Assembly (NCBI GenBank): GCA_021202895.1
Contig: JAJQCE010000004.1
Coordinates: 1-64,000 of the forward strand
From: Ruminococcus sp.
GTDB taxonomy: Bacteria; Bacillota; Clostridia; Oscillospirales; Ruminococcaceae
Reading direction: 5' to 3'
DNA: 64,000 nucleotides
Shown here piece after piece: positions 1 to 8,299 of this stretch. The position numbers were made by a program, and so were the translations under genes. The notes below the pieces were generated by a model. It saw nothing but the letters and a program-made list of their open reading frames with translations, did not search any database and had not been told where the DNA came from. The stretch's first letter is position 1. Each line of letters opens with the position of its first letter.

Positions 1-250
1 CTCCTGCTTTTGAGATATTCAGTCCATCAAAAAGATATGAATTATCCTCATCTGTTTTCTCAAAAAAGCGTTGGAGCATACTGATGTTCAGCGTTTTGCC
101 GAAACGTCTTGGACGGGTAAAAAGGTAGACCTTTGCACTGTTATCCAAAAGCTCTTGAATCATCTTGGTTTTGTCTACATAGTAGCTTCCCTTGTCGATG
201 ATTTCCTTGAAATCCTCTATGCCTATTGGGATTGGTTTGTATTGGTTCAT
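1..250 (-). CDS. AAA-ATPase-like / PD-(D/E)XK family protein, N-terminal part (3' end outside window)
   Basis: The first 83 codons of a gene running off the left edge. The ATG at 250 follows an AAAGGAGG ribosome site with good spacing. The protein opens with a short leader, then YVDKT and LFTRPRRFGKT, a Walker A-like segment characteristic of the AAA-ATPase_like family (PF09820). These proteins often carry a C-terminal PD-(D/E)XK nuclease-like domain, which cannot be seen here. The family is widespread and multi-copy in gut Bacteroidetes and Clostridia. Its cellular role is not established, so no function is assigned beyond probable ATP binding. It has its own strong promoter. Confidence 0.85.
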   Translation of the reverse strand, partial: MNQYKPIPIGIEDFKEIIDKGSYYVDKTKMIQELLDNSAKVYLFTRPRRFGKTLNISMLQRFFEKTDEDNSYLFDGLNISKAG

Positions 251-294
251 GGCTGCCTCCTTTTATTTGAGGTACACTTGCTTTCTTGTTCTAT

Positions 295-323
295 ATTATA
301 TCATGATTCTCTTTTTTAGTCAA
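295..323 (-). promoter_or_regulatory. sigma-A promoter of the AAA-ATPase-like gene
   Basis: On the minus strand: -35 TTGACT (318-323), 17-bp spacer, -10 TATAAT (295-300). It lies about 45 bp upstream of the ATG at 250. Confidence 0.75.
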
Positions 324-366
324 GTGGAGCTGAGCTTTTATTTTTTATATACTGCAAATGACGCAG

Positions 367-395
367 AAAGAGTCCCGCATAAGCGAGACTCTTTT
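367..395 (-). terminator. hairpin downstream of the pilin gene
   Basis: Inverted repeat AAGAGTC..GACTCTT with a GC core and an ATAA loop, about 25 bp past the pilin stop. The T-run is better on the plus strand (CTCTTTTTAATTTTT) than on the minus strand, so it may work in both directions. Confidence 0.6.
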
Positions 396-418
396 TAATT
401 TTTCCAAATTAGGACTCA

Positions 419-910
419 TCAAGCTGGACTAAAGTAAGTGCCAAAAGAAGCACCACCTGCGTCGCTCCACTTATCCCAGTCAATTGCATCTGGATACTGA
501 CCTACAATGGTGTCACCTGTATCTGTAGCCCACTGAACAACGAATGTTTTAGTTCCGTTATTTAACGTTTGAGGATAAATAATATAAACATATCCTGCAG
601 CATCACCATTGTCAGCAAGAGCATCATAAATTGTTCCCGCAACATCACTTGCACCACTTCCAGCTGCAGCATCGTATGATCCTGACGCATTACTTAAAAT
701 GCTTGCTTCAACAGAACCCTTTACCTCTGCATCTGCAACATACTCTGCGATAGCATTGTACGCTGTCTTTGCGTTTGAATTTGCAGACTTCAGTCTTGAC
801 TTCTTAACATAGTTAAGCATTGAAGGAACGAGAATAGCTGCTAAAACGCCGATAATAGCAATAACTACTACAAGTTCGATAAGAGTGAAGCCCTTCTGTG
901 ACTTCTTCAT
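419..910 (-). CDS. type IV pilin / pseudopilin (GFTLIE prepilin)
   Basis: 163 residues. It starts [16 protein letters not shown]: a short basic leader, a prepilin-peptidase site between G and F, Glu5 of the mature protein, then a hydrophobic N-terminal helix ending in a KKSR segment. This is the type IV pilin/type II pseudopilin signature. The C-terminal part is Ala/Ser/Gly/Asp-rich and likely the globular head. Mature size is typical of a major pilin. GGAGGG is 8 nt before the ATG. No assembly genes (ATPase, PilC, PilD) are nearby, so this is an isolated pilin with its own promoter, a 115-nt structured leader and a terminator, which suggests separate strong regulation. In Ruminococcus, type IV pilins have been linked to substrate adhesion; that role here is inference. 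Confidence 0.9.
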   Translation of the reverse strand: MKKSQKGFTLIELVVVIAIIGVLAAILVPSMLNYVKKSRLKSANSNAKTAYNAIAEYVADAEVKGSVEASILSNASGSYDAAAGSGASDVAGTIYDALADNGDAAGYVYIIYPQTLNNGTKTFVVQWATDTGDTIVGQYPDAIDWDKWSDAGGASFGTYFSPA

Positions 911-1025
911 AAGAAAATCCCTCCATAAAAATATAAATTTAATGTATTAAAGTGCCGTGAGCCTTTCTCACAGCTGACTTCCTAAAATGTTTCCGTTAAG
1001 GCTCTTTCGCTAACTCCTCTTCGGT
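911..1025 (-). promoter_or_regulatory. structured 5' leader RNA of the pilin gene (possible riboswitch, class not recognised)
   Basis: From the predicted transcription start (~1025) to the pilin ATG there are about 115 nt with conspicuous structure. The strongest element is GCTGTGAG-AAAGG-CTCACGGC, an 8-bp hairpin with no following U-run, so it is not a terminator. Upstream, GTTAGCGAAAGAGCCTTAAC can form a second helix, and GGAAACATTTTAGGAAGTC lies between them. The AT-rich 3' part carries the ribosome site. It does not match the c-di-GMP-I or c-di-GMP-II core sequences as I know them, although c-di-GMP control of pili is common in Clostridia. Confidence 0.5.
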
Positions 1026-1031
1026 AACTAT

Positions 1032-1060
1032 ATAGTAACATATTTTTAACGAAGTGTCAA
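1032..1060 (-). promoter_or_regulatory. sigma-A promoter of the pilin gene
   Basis: Minus strand: -35 TTGACA (1055-1060), 17-bp spacer, -10 TACTAT (1032-1037). It is near-consensus, placing the start near 1025, ahead of the structured leader. Confidence 0.8.
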
Positions 1061-1340
1061 GAGTTTTTCACAAAAAAAATTATTTTTGTATACTTGCACT
1101 AAAAACGCACCCGATTTTTTAGCACATTTTACAAATATAAATGCAAAATGAATTTTTTAGCTTTACTCAATCGTTTTCGCTGTGCTATGCTATGTTATAT
1201 AATACATTAAAACTTTTTCGTTGTCAATAGCTTTTTTTCAATTTCGGAGATTTTAACAAATAATTCTTTTTTAGACCGCCGCATTTGTCAATTTTGTATA
1301 AATTGCGAACATAGAAATCAATTTAAAATTCATACAAAAA
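1061..1340. other. AT-rich intergenic region
   Basis: Between the pilin promoter and the terminator of the NlpC/P60 gene. It is very AT-rich with several A/T homopolymers. I see no gene, RNA or repeat in it. Confidence 0.6.
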
Positions 1341-1363
1341 TCCCCTGCCGGTCAAGCAGGGGA
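1336..1363 (-). terminator. Rho-independent terminator of the NlpC/P60 gene
   Basis: Perfect 8-bp stem TCCCCTGC..GCAGGGGA with a 7-nt loop, followed on the minus strand by TTTTTG. It starts 10 bp past the stop codon. Confidence 0.9.
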
Positions 1364-1373
1364 TAATTTCCAA

Positions 1374-2909
1374 TTAGATAAGCCGTTTTATGCAGGTGAT
1401 GTTGTTGTACTTTGAAACCGAGCTTAGGTAGGAAATAACAATTCCCGTTGCGCTCGATTCCGCATGAACTACCTTGCCGTCGCCTATGTACATAGCCACA
1501 TGGTAAATCGATGAATAGCTGGAGCTGCCAAAGAACACCAAATCTCCCGGCTCAATATCGCTGAGCGAAACCGAGGTTCCGTAGCTTGCCTGCGAAGAAG
1601 CCTTGTGCGGCAAGGAAATACCTATCTGCGCATAGGACAGCATAGTAAGTCCCGAACAGTCGCAGGCTCCGTAGCTTGAACCGCCCCAGACATATCTTCC
1701 TCCGACCATGCCCTTAGCGTATGCGACAACTATGCTGATTTTAGTATCTCTGTCGCTGTCAGCTTCACTGTCGCTTGATTCAGAGGACGAATCCGAAGAG
1801 CTTTCGTCAGAGCTTGTTTCCTCCTGCTCCTGCGTCTGCGTTTCAGAGGAAGCTTCCTCCGTCTGCCGAGTTGTTTCAGCTTCTGTAGCAGTCTGCTCGG
1901 CTGTGGTCGTCTGCTGAGTGGTTTCAGCCTTGCTCTCCTGCTCAGAAGAGCTGTTCTCGCCGCTTGAAGAATCCTTTTTGGTAGTTTCAGACTTCTCAGC
2001 CTCCGAAGAGCTGTCCTCCTCTGAATTCTCATCCTCATCAGCAGTCGTTGTAGTCGTAGTCGCAGTTTTCGCCGCCTCAGCCGCCTCTTCAGCAGCTTCT
2101 AAAACGTCGTCGTATTCATCTGAAAGCAGCTGTGCCTGACTTGAATATTCGCTCAAATCGCCCTGCAAAGCCTCTATGCTGTCGCCGTACTCCTCTTTAA
2201 GCTCCAACAGCTCCGCCTGCTCCTGCGCAAGGCTCTGCTGCTGCGCCGCATACTCTGCGCTCTTCTCCTTGAGAAGCTCGCTCTCCTCGTCAAGCTGCGC
2301 CTGATACTCCTCTATCTGATTCTTTTTCTCGATAAGCTCGTCAATTGTTTCATTGTCGTACTCGGTTACACGCTTAACAAGCTCTACTCTCATCAGCACG
2401 TCATAAAAGCTCTCCGCATTTATCAGCACCTCTGAATATGTATCGTTTCCCGCAATATACATCGCGCGAAGCCTGTCCTTGTAGTCGTTAAGTCCTTCCT
2501 CAACTTCCTGTTCGCACTGCTCAAGATTGTACTGTGTTTCTCTAAGCTTGTCGTCAAGCTCGCACATCTCCTCCTCAAGCGAAGCAGAAATCTCAGAAAC
2601 CTTTTCTATCTTTGCTTTAAGCGTTTCAGCCTTTTCATTTACCGCATCCAGCTTATCCTGCTGACTGTCTATGTCGCTGCCTGCCTCTGCTATCTTTTTG
2701 TCAAGCTCTTTTTGTTTTTCCTCAAGCTCCTCAAGCTGCTCCTCGTAGCTGTCAAGCTCGTCCTCTGCCTCGTCAGCCGCAGAGCTTATTACGGTTATGC
2801 TGTCCTCGCGACCAAAGCCGCCTGCTCCGAAAGCCGCACAGCTTATAATAACCGCAATCGCCGTAGCCAACAGCCGCTTGATAACAAATTTTACATTTAC
2901 TGAGTCCAT
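1374..2909 (-). CDS. secreted coiled-coil NlpC/P60 cell-wall endopeptidase
   Basis: 511 residues. Residues 8-35 are a signal peptide/membrane anchor. Residues ~45-270 are Glu/Lys/Gln-rich heptads predicted to be a long PcsB/CwlO-like coiled coil. Residues ~275-385 are a low-complexity Thr/Ser/Glu linker. Residues ~390-511 are an NlpC/P60 papain-like domain. The triad is visible: Cys418 in DCSGL, His470 in YHVAMYIG and His482 in VVHAES. By family it cleaves the D-gamma-Glu to diamino-acid bond of peptidoglycan stem peptides. The coiled-coil plus P60 layout matches cell-separation hydrolases controlled by FtsEX-type complexes; no ftsEX is adjacent, so that partnership is inference. It is monocistronic with its own terminator. 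Confidence 0.9.
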   Translation of the reverse strand: MDSVNVKFVIKRLLATAIAVIISCAAFGAGGFGREDSITVISSAADEAEDELDSYEEQLEELEEKQKELDKKIAEAGSDIDSQQDKLDAVNEKAETLKAKIEKVSEISASLEEEMCELDDKLRETQYNLEQCEQEVEEGLNDYKDRLRAMYIAGNDTYSEVLINAESFYDVLMRVELVKRVTEYDNETIDELIEKKNQIEEYQAQLDEESELLKEKSAEYAAQQQSLAQEQAELLELKEEYGDSIEALQGDLSEYSSQAQLLSDEYDDVLEAAEEAAEAAKTATTTTTTADEDENSEEDSSSEAEKSETTKKDSSSGENSSSEQESKAETTQQTTTAEQTATEAETTRQTEEASSETQTQEQEETSSDESSSDSSSESSDSEADSDRDTKISIVVAYAKGMVGGRYVWGGSSYGACDCSGLTMLSYAQIGISLPHKASSQASYGTSVSLSDIEPGDLVFFGSSSYSSIYHVAMYIGDGKVVHAESSATGIVISYLSSVSKYNNITCIKRLI

Positions 2910-3125
2910 TTTCCATTCTCCGTTTTTTTACACAAGGGGAAATTCACAGCCGCTAGGAAAAAATCGCAGCCGTAAATTGCTGTTACTGAATTGTAATTTA
3001 TTATACCCCATTCTGTTCCCTTTGTCAATACCTTTTGAAATTTTTCAGTAATAATTCACAAAGAATTTTGTAAATCCAGGTATTTGTGAGGCGTTTTTTT
3101 GTGCAAAATGACAAATGGATTACTT

Positions 3126-4433
3126 TTAATCAGTTTTCTTGTTTAAAAACGGTAATTTTACAGGTTCATAGGTATTTTTGAGAGCCTTGACAATAACGTC
3201 CAAATCTGTTCCGTCCGTCCTTACATCGCTTGCTTCCGACGAGCCTATCATGCAAAGCTTGTCAAGCTTCTCGTCCTCGAGCAGATATTGAACCATATGT
3301 TCGCAGGAAGCGTTTTTGTTGTAAATTTTTATATAGCTGTACCCTGCGTAGTCGGTCGAGGGATAGCATAGAATTTTTAGCTTTTTATCCAGCCCACTGT
3401 CCTCAAGCGAGCGTCTGAATCTTTCGATTTTTTCAGTCAAATCTATGCACATAACATAAATAACCATATCCTGAGGTGAAAATTGACGCTTCATATAGTT
3501 GCGGTAGGGCGAGCGGCTAAGCTCAGAGTAAATGCTTTTCTCCGCCTCGTTTTTCAGCTCGTTATAGTAAATAACAAGTGAGTTGTCCGCCAGCGTATTC
3601 ACAAAGCAGTGCAGACCAAGCTCCTCCGCTTTTTTACAAAGCAAATCTGTAGTTTCACGTGAAAGTATGTATACGTGTAAAAATGTGTTTGTTGAAAAAT
3701 CGTACAAAGCCGCTCCGTCCATTACGATTATCGGCAGCTTAAGATGTACGCCCTCCATAGGCTTAATCAGCGATGCGGGAGTGCGCATAGTCGCAAGCGT
3801 AAGCCTTGCTCCGTCGTCTACAATTCTGTTAAGCTCCACCTTTGAATAGGGAGTGAGATTCTCCTTGTGGTGGTTAAGCGCATCGTCAAGACGAGCGACC
3901 ATAAGCGTATCGCGCTGTTTGTCACGCGGAAGATGAAAGGAGTTTATTATAACGCCCAAAATTATTCCTATAAAGGTATCGGTCACTCGGCTAAGCACAA
4001 ATACATACGGATTGCTGTCGGTGATGTGAACCATTGTAATGCTTAGGAACACCACGCAGGAAAAATAAGACGCATTGCGCTTTTTTATCAGCAATGTTAT
4101 GTAGATTATCGGTATAATCATAATCGGCGTGAGAATATAGCGCATATACTCGTTCTCCGTGCCGAATAAATTCACCTGCAAAAGCAGTGTGACAAAGCCG
4201 AACGCCGCACCCACCAGCGTTCCAACGCTTCTCTGTATCGCCATTGTAGAGGTTGAGCCTGTGTACGGCTGAATACACCACAGCACCGCCAGTGCCGAAT
4301 AAAACGGCGTTCCCTCACAGCCTCTCAGATAGTAAACAAGAACGCAGCAAAGCACTCCCACCGCCGAGCGAACCATTCGCTGCCCGACATGAGGAAGTGC
4401 GTGCAGTATTTCCTTTTTGTCTTTGCTGTTCAT
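3126..4433 (-). CDS. FUSC-family membrane protein fused to a degenerate HAD-like domain
   Basis: 435 residues. Residues ~15-165 hold about six membrane segments of the FUSC/aromatic-acid-exporter type. Residues ~180-430 align by eye with Cof-type HAD-IIB phosphatases: LDDALNHHKE then the DDGARLTLATMRTP and LPIIVMDGAALYD blocks. The first HAD aspartate is replaced (RLDDA in place of DLDGT), and the usual C-terminal GD..ND motif is not recognisable, so phosphatase activity is doubtful and a ligand-sensing role is more likely. It lies 4 bp downstream of the uridine phosphorylase gene and is surely cotranscribed, which hints at export or sensing of a nucleoside- or sugar-related compound. Transport substrate unknown. 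Confidence 0.75.
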   Translation of the reverse strand: MNSKDKKEILHALPHVGQRMVRSAVGVLCCVLVYYLRGCEGTPFYSALAVLWCIQPYTGSTSTMAIQRSVGTLVGAAFGFVTLLLQVNLFGTENEYMRYILTPIMIIPIIYITLLIKKRNASYFSCVVFLSITMVHITDSNPYVFVLSRVTDTFIGIILGVIINSFHLPRDKQRDTLMVARLDDALNHHKENLTPYSKVELNRIVDDGARLTLATMRTPASLIKPMEGVHLKLPIIVMDGAALYDFSTNTFLHVYILSRETTDLLCKKAEELGLHCFVNTLADNSLVIYYNELKNEAEKSIYSELSRSPYRNYMKRQFSPQDMVIYVMCIDLTEKIERFRRSLEDSGLDKKLKILCYPSTDYAGYSYIKIYNKNASCEHMVQYLLEDEKLDKLCMIGSSEASDVRTDGTDLDVIVKALKNTYEPVKLPFLNKKTD

Positions 4434-4437
4434 GAGA

Positions 4438-5250
4438 TCAACTGTTTGAAAAGAGCGGCACTCCGAAGGTATCCTCGACTATCAGATTTCTTATACCCTC
4501 AACTGCGCAGATTATGCCCTTTTCTGTATCGTAGTTTACAATATCCTCTATTTCCGCTTTCCTGCGCTCAATGTTCCATAGTACATTGAGTACGGCTCCG
4601 CATCTCACCTTCTTTGAAATTCCTACAGAAAAGATTGCCGCACATTCCATCTCTGTAGCCTTGCAGCCACATTCGACATAGCTTTCCCAATTTTCCAAGA
4701 GCTTTTGGCTGACAGGCGATTTTTCAGGCTCCATTTCGCCGTAAAAGCTGTCCTTTGACTGTACAACGCCAACCTGAAAATTGTCGCCGAATTGACCGCT
4801 GCAAAGCTTGTCTGCCGCTTTGATAAGCGCAAGCGTTACTCTGAAATCCGCAACGGCAGGATAACCGTCGGGGAGATATTCCTGCGACGTACCCTCGCAT
4901 CTTATCGCCGCTGAAGCTATACATAAATCTCCGCCTGTCATGTCAAAGTCTATACCTCCGCAGGTTCCTACCCTGATAAAGGTATCGGCTCCGCACTTGA
5001 CCAGCTCCTCAACTGCAATTGCCGCAGACGGTCCGCCTATGCCAGTCGAGCAAACCGAAACTGGCTGTGATAAAAGCTCTCCTGTGTACAGTACGAACTC
5101 TCTTCCCTTAGTTATCAGCTCCGCATTGTCAAGCTTCTCAGCGATCTTTGGGACTCTGTCGGGATCTCCCGTCAAAATTACATACTTTCCAACCTGCTTT
5201 TCTGTCGCTTTAATGTGATAAGGCTTTTCCCATATTTCAAATGTAGCCAT
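4438..5250 (-). CDS. udp: uridine phosphorylase-like nucleoside phosphorylase
   Basis: 270 residues from the ATG at 5250, chosen over an in-frame ATG 30 nt upstream because AAGGAA sits correctly before it and family proteins start here. PNP/UDP family: ILTGDPDRV near the N-terminus (phosphate binding), VCSTGIGGPSAAIAVEEL, FIRVGTCGG and the ribose-binding ATEMECAAIF. It cleaves a nucleoside with phosphate to base plus (deoxy)ribose-1-phosphate; uridine is the most likely substrate, but family members overlap. It forms a two-gene operon with the FUSC protein. Confidence 0.85.
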   Translation of the reverse strand: MATFEIWEKPYHIKATEKQVGKYVILTGDPDRVPKIAEKLDNAELITKGREFVLYTGELLSQPVSVCSTGIGGPSAAIAVEELVKCGADTFIRVGTCGGIDFDMTGGDLCIASAAIRCEGTSQEYLPDGYPAVADFRVTLALIKAADKLCSGQFGDNFQVGVVQSKDSFYGEMEPEKSPVSQKLLENWESYVECGCKATEMECAAIFSVGISKKVRCGAVLNVLWNIERRKAEIEDIVNYDTEKGIICAVEGIRNLIVEDTFGVPLFSNS

Positions 5251-5312
5251 TTTTAATTCCTTTCCATTTTTGTATAACATTCTGCTTCAATTTATTTCAC
5301 AGTAATATTAGT

Positions 5313-5930
5313 CTAATCTTCACTTATTGATTTGTTCTCTGAATCAGTCAGCTCCTGCCTTTTGGATTTGCTGTCCGCTATCTTCTCCTCCATAATATCT
5401 ACCTGCTCCTGCTTCCACTGCTCGAAGCTCTGACCTGCAATATTTTCCGAATACTTTGACGGACGTGTCATTATAAACGCCGTTATCAAAGTTATAATCA
5501 TCACAATAAGACCTGCCGCTGATAGAATTATTCCTATCACAGAGGCTATTTTAAAACGGTTCTTTGCAGTTTCATCATCTTTTATAATAATTGTACTTGG
5601 ATCGTTGGGATTGTATGCGGCAGCAAAGGTGTCGCCTTCCTCCCATGTCTGCCCAAGATTAACTGTGTTGATGATGTTGGTTCTCACCGTCGCTCCCGAT
5701 TGATAATATGTATATTCGACCCTCGGACCGTAATAGTAGCCGTCCTCCTTTTCCTGAGCACCGTCCTCTACTACCGTGGCGGTAACTATATGAGTACAGT
5801 TCTGCGCTATATCAATGTAGTATCTGTATGGCATATAGGTCATAAAAACAATTGCCGCAGATATTAAAAGCGCAAGTATAAATATCAACAAGCCCCACCT
5901 TGCAGGATTGCTCCGTTCTTTTTTAACCAT
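5313..5930 (-). CDS. DUF3592 domain membrane protein
   Basis: 205 residues from the ATG at 5930 (GAGGTG upstream; the longer ORF lacks a ribosome site). A membrane segment at ~15-35 is followed by an extracytoplasmic beta-rich region (ATVVEDG..YGPRVEYTYYQSGATV..VNLGQTWEEGDTFAAAYNPNDPSTI) that fits DUF3592, a second membrane segment near 130-155, then a charged cytoplasmic tail. Function unknown in the family. It has its own promoter and is not obviously linked to neighbours. Confidence 0.7.
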   Translation of the reverse strand: MVKKERSNPARWGLLIFILALLISAAIVFMTYMPYRYYIDIAQNCTHIVTATVVEDGAQEKEDGYYYGPRVEYTYYQSGATVRTNIINTVNLGQTWEEGDTFAAAYNPNDPSTIIIKDDETAKNRFKIASVIGIILSAAGLIVMIITLITAFIMTRPSKYSENIAGQSFEQWKQEQVDIMEEKIADSKSKRQELTDSENKSISED

Positions 5931-5983
5931 GCTTTTCACCTCACGATTTTTGTTCTTTGTCACAGCGTCTGGCTTTAAATACA

Positions 5984-6012
5984 ATAATACCATACAAATT
6001 TTGTTTTGTCAA
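5984..6012 (-). promoter_or_regulatory. sigma-A promoter of the DUF3592 gene
   Basis: Minus strand: -35 TTGACA (6007-6012), 17-bp spacer, -10 TATTAT (5984-5989), about 50 bp before the ATG at 5930. Confidence 0.75.
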
Positions 6013-6268
6013 TAGCAAAATTTTACAAATCTTTGTTCTCTGTGTCTAAATTGTTTGTTTTATTACAAAAACACTTTTGCATAATAAAGCGTTTTATTTT
6101 CTGAAGAAAAAGGTAAAAAACAAAGCACAGGCAAAGGATTACAAGCAGCTTCACCCATATGCCTCCCATACAAAAGAAAAATATATTACAGTATATTCCG
6201 TTGTGTCGAAATTTGTTTAAAAAATCAAAAAAATTTTTTCAAGTTCTTATACTCAAAAAAAGCAAAGC
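6013..6268. other. AT-rich intergenic region
   Basis: Between the DUF3592 promoter and the terminator of the beta-helix gene. It has runs of A and T, no convincing ORF and no stable repeat. Confidence 0.6.
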
Positions 6269-6302
6269 TGAAAGCCCCTCCTTAAAAGCTAGGAGAGGCT
6301 TT
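6269..6302 (-). terminator. terminator-like hairpin of the beta-helix gene
   Basis: AAAGCC-CTCCT..AGGAG-GGCTTT imperfect 12-bp stem about 15 bp past the stop. The T-run on the minus strand is interrupted (CTTTCAGCTTTGCTTTTTTT), so efficiency is uncertain. Confidence 0.65.
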
Positions 6303-6316
6303 GTCGGTTTGGCTTG

Positions 6317-8245
6317 TTACTTAGCCTTGATTTTCTTGACAGCGGAGCATTTTCCTATTACCTTTTTGCCGTTTACAACTTTGTAGCTCGCAACCTTTAC
6401 ATAGTAGGTTTTGCCGCTTGTAAGTCCTGTAATGAGCTGATTGCTTGCCGTCTTGTCTGTGACAACTATCTTGCTCTTATTTGAAAAGCTACTGTTTGTA
6501 GCATAGTAAATTACATAGCCTGACGCCTGAGAGGTCTTTTTCCAATTAACCCTTATTTTTTCCTTGCCGGCTGTAAGCTTGGTAATTTTCTGCTTTGCAG
6601 GCTTGATTGTAAAGTGAAGCACCACTGTGCCGCTGTAATCGCCCTTGCCTTTGATGGTAACCGTACCCTCTCCCGTGTTCTTGTTTGTGCCGTAGGAAAC
6701 GGTGTAGTCTGTTCCTTTTGTAAGTTTAGTCGTAACTGTAGGTTTAATCTGATTGCCTGTGTAGACAGCGGAGGAGTCGATTGTGAATTTGTACGAGCGC
6801 AGGGATTTTTTGAGATTGGTAACTGTTGCCGAGCAGCCAGAAGGAATGTAGGTTTTACGAACGTTTGAACCGTTGTTTTTGAAAACAATTCCTGTAGATT
6901 TATCACTAAGCGACAAAACGTTTTTGCCGCTATCGTTAAGACTGTTGTCGGTAATGGTCGCTTTGGACTTGTTGGCAATGTAGAAAGCGTTTTCCGTACT
7001 CTTGTAAATGTAGTTCTTCTTTGCAGTAATTGACGAGCCGTTTTTAAGAGTAACTCCGTTTGAGCCTGAATTGCCGATGGTGGTTTCTATCAATTTCACA
7101 GTCGCATCGTTAAGACCTACTCCTGCATTCGTCGCAGTTGTAAGCTTGCATCTTTGAACTGTAATATTGAAATCCTCGCAGGCGTATATGCAGTTTGCGG
7201 AGGAGTTCTTTATTGTGTTGTTGTAAAATTTAACCGTGCTGTCGGAAAATCTCGCAACGTTAAGTGTTGGCGTTGAGCTTGAAAAAGTGTCATATTTATA
7301 TATTTTTCCCGACAAGGTTTTCTTAGCTGTAATGGTGTTGTTTTTAACTGTACCCTCTGTAGCTTCCGCATAGATAAGTCCCGCTATGTTTGTCGCCGTG
7401 TTGTTTGACATGGTAAAATCAGTAAATCCTGCGGTGTTCACACAGTAGAAGTAGCAATTTTTAAAGGTGTTGTTCTTGATGGTAATATTGCTGGCGTTCA
7501 TGTAGCTGTAAACGTGGTGAGTGCCTATTCCAGAGGTTACTTTGCTGAAAGTGCAGTTTGAAATTGTAACGTTTTTGTAGGGAGTACCGCTTTCACCAGT
7601 GGAGGAATCTTTCACAACATAGTCAATGTGAAGAGCCTCTGCGCCTCTGTAAGCTAGGTCTGCGTCTGTCTGACTTTTATAGGAGGACGCAGTTCCCGTG
7701 TAGTGAATGAAGTTTTTAAATGTGCATTTTTTTACCGTCAAATTGGCAACGCCTGTAAAAAGCACAAAATGCGTGCCGCAGACGTTCTTAAAAGTCGCAT
7801 TCGCAACCTTGATGTTTTTGGCATTGTTTATTTTGATAAGACCGTGAGACTTGGTCGTGTCGGAAACGTTGCCGTCCCAGATTCCACCGTTTATCGTGAC
7901 ATTTTTCAGTCCTGAATAGCCTGTGCCAGATTCGCCGCTTATCATGATAAAGTCAGAATCATTCTTGCGGATAATCTGTGCGCTTGAGGAAAGCTTGAGA
8001 TAGGTGTTCGAGTAAATTCTAAGGTGCGAGCTTATGTAATACTTGCCCTTTGGAACTGTAATCGTCATTGTGCCTGACGTACTCTTTGCCGTGTTCAGCG
8101 CACTTTGAAAGGCTGAAGTATCGTCCTTGCTGTCAGAGTCGTCTGCTCCTAACTTTGTAACCGAATAGGTTGCATTGTCTGCCGCCGAAGCAGTGATTTC
8201 CTCATCACCAGATAAATCGACTCCCGCAAGCAAGGAAAGCGCCAT
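6317..8245 (-). CDS. secreted right-handed beta-helix protein with C-terminal Ig/FnIII-like modules (start codon apparently lost)
   Basis: 642 residues from the first available ATG. The open frame continues upstream without a start codon through a clear signal peptide (KRIASFGLSVVMALSLLAG). Residues ~25-435 are pectate-lyase-superfamily parallel beta-helix repeats, with recurrent NN.I/F patterns such as NITIKNNTFKNC and VKNNTITAK. Residues ~450-545 resemble an MBG/Ig-like module (YTGNQIKPTVT..TVTIKGKGDYSGT). Residues ~555-640 are an FnIII-like module (SGYVIYYATNSSFS..YYVKVASYKVVNGKK). Likely an extracellular polysaccharide-active or adhesive protein; no catalytic residues identified. A good AGAGG lies 8 nt before the dinucleotide AT at 8280-8279, where MKRIAS would begin. 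It follows the gene at 8300-9046 in one operon. Confidence 0.75.
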   Translation of the reverse strand: MALSLLAGVDLSGDEEITASAADNATYSVTKLGADDSDSKDDTSAFQSALNTAKSTSGTMTITVPKGKYYISSHLRIYSNTYLKLSSSAQIIRKNDSDFIMISGESGTGYSGLKNVTINGGIWDGNVSDTTKSHGLIKINNAKNIKVANATFKNVCGTHFVLFTGVANLTVKKCTFKNFIHYTGTASSYKSQTDADLAYRGAEALHIDYVVKDSSTGESGTPYKNVTISNCTFSKVTSGIGTHHVYSYMNASNITIKNNTFKNCYFYCVNTAGFTDFTMSNNTATNIAGLIYAEATEGTVKNNTITAKKTLSGKIYKYDTFSSSTPTLNVARFSDSTVKFYNNTIKNSSANCIYACEDFNITVQRCKLTTATNAGVGLNDATVKLIETTIGNSGSNGVTLKNGSSITAKKNYIYKSTENAFYIANKSKATITDNSLNDSGKNVLSLSDKSTGIVFKNNGSNVRKTYIPSGCSATVTNLKKSLRSYKFTIDSSAVYTGNQIKPTVTTKLTKGTDYTVSYGTNKNTGEGTVTIKGKGDYSGTVVLHFTIKPAKQKITKLTAGKEKIRVNWKKTSQASGYVIYYATNSSFSNKSKIVVTDKTASNQLITGLTSGKTYYVKVASYKVVNGKKVIGKCSAVKKIKAK

Positions 8246-8299
8246 AACAACGCTCAGTCCGAAGCTTGCAATTCTTTTATAAACAAAACCTCTTTACTG

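Noticed and set aside
911-1025. c-di-GMP-I or c-di-GMP-II riboswitch before the pilin
   Set aside because: The conserved core sequences of either class are not present; kept only as an unassigned structured leader.
1708-2139. Ser/Val-rich frames opposite the NlpC/P60 gene
   Set aside because: They result from the low-complexity linker read on the other strand.
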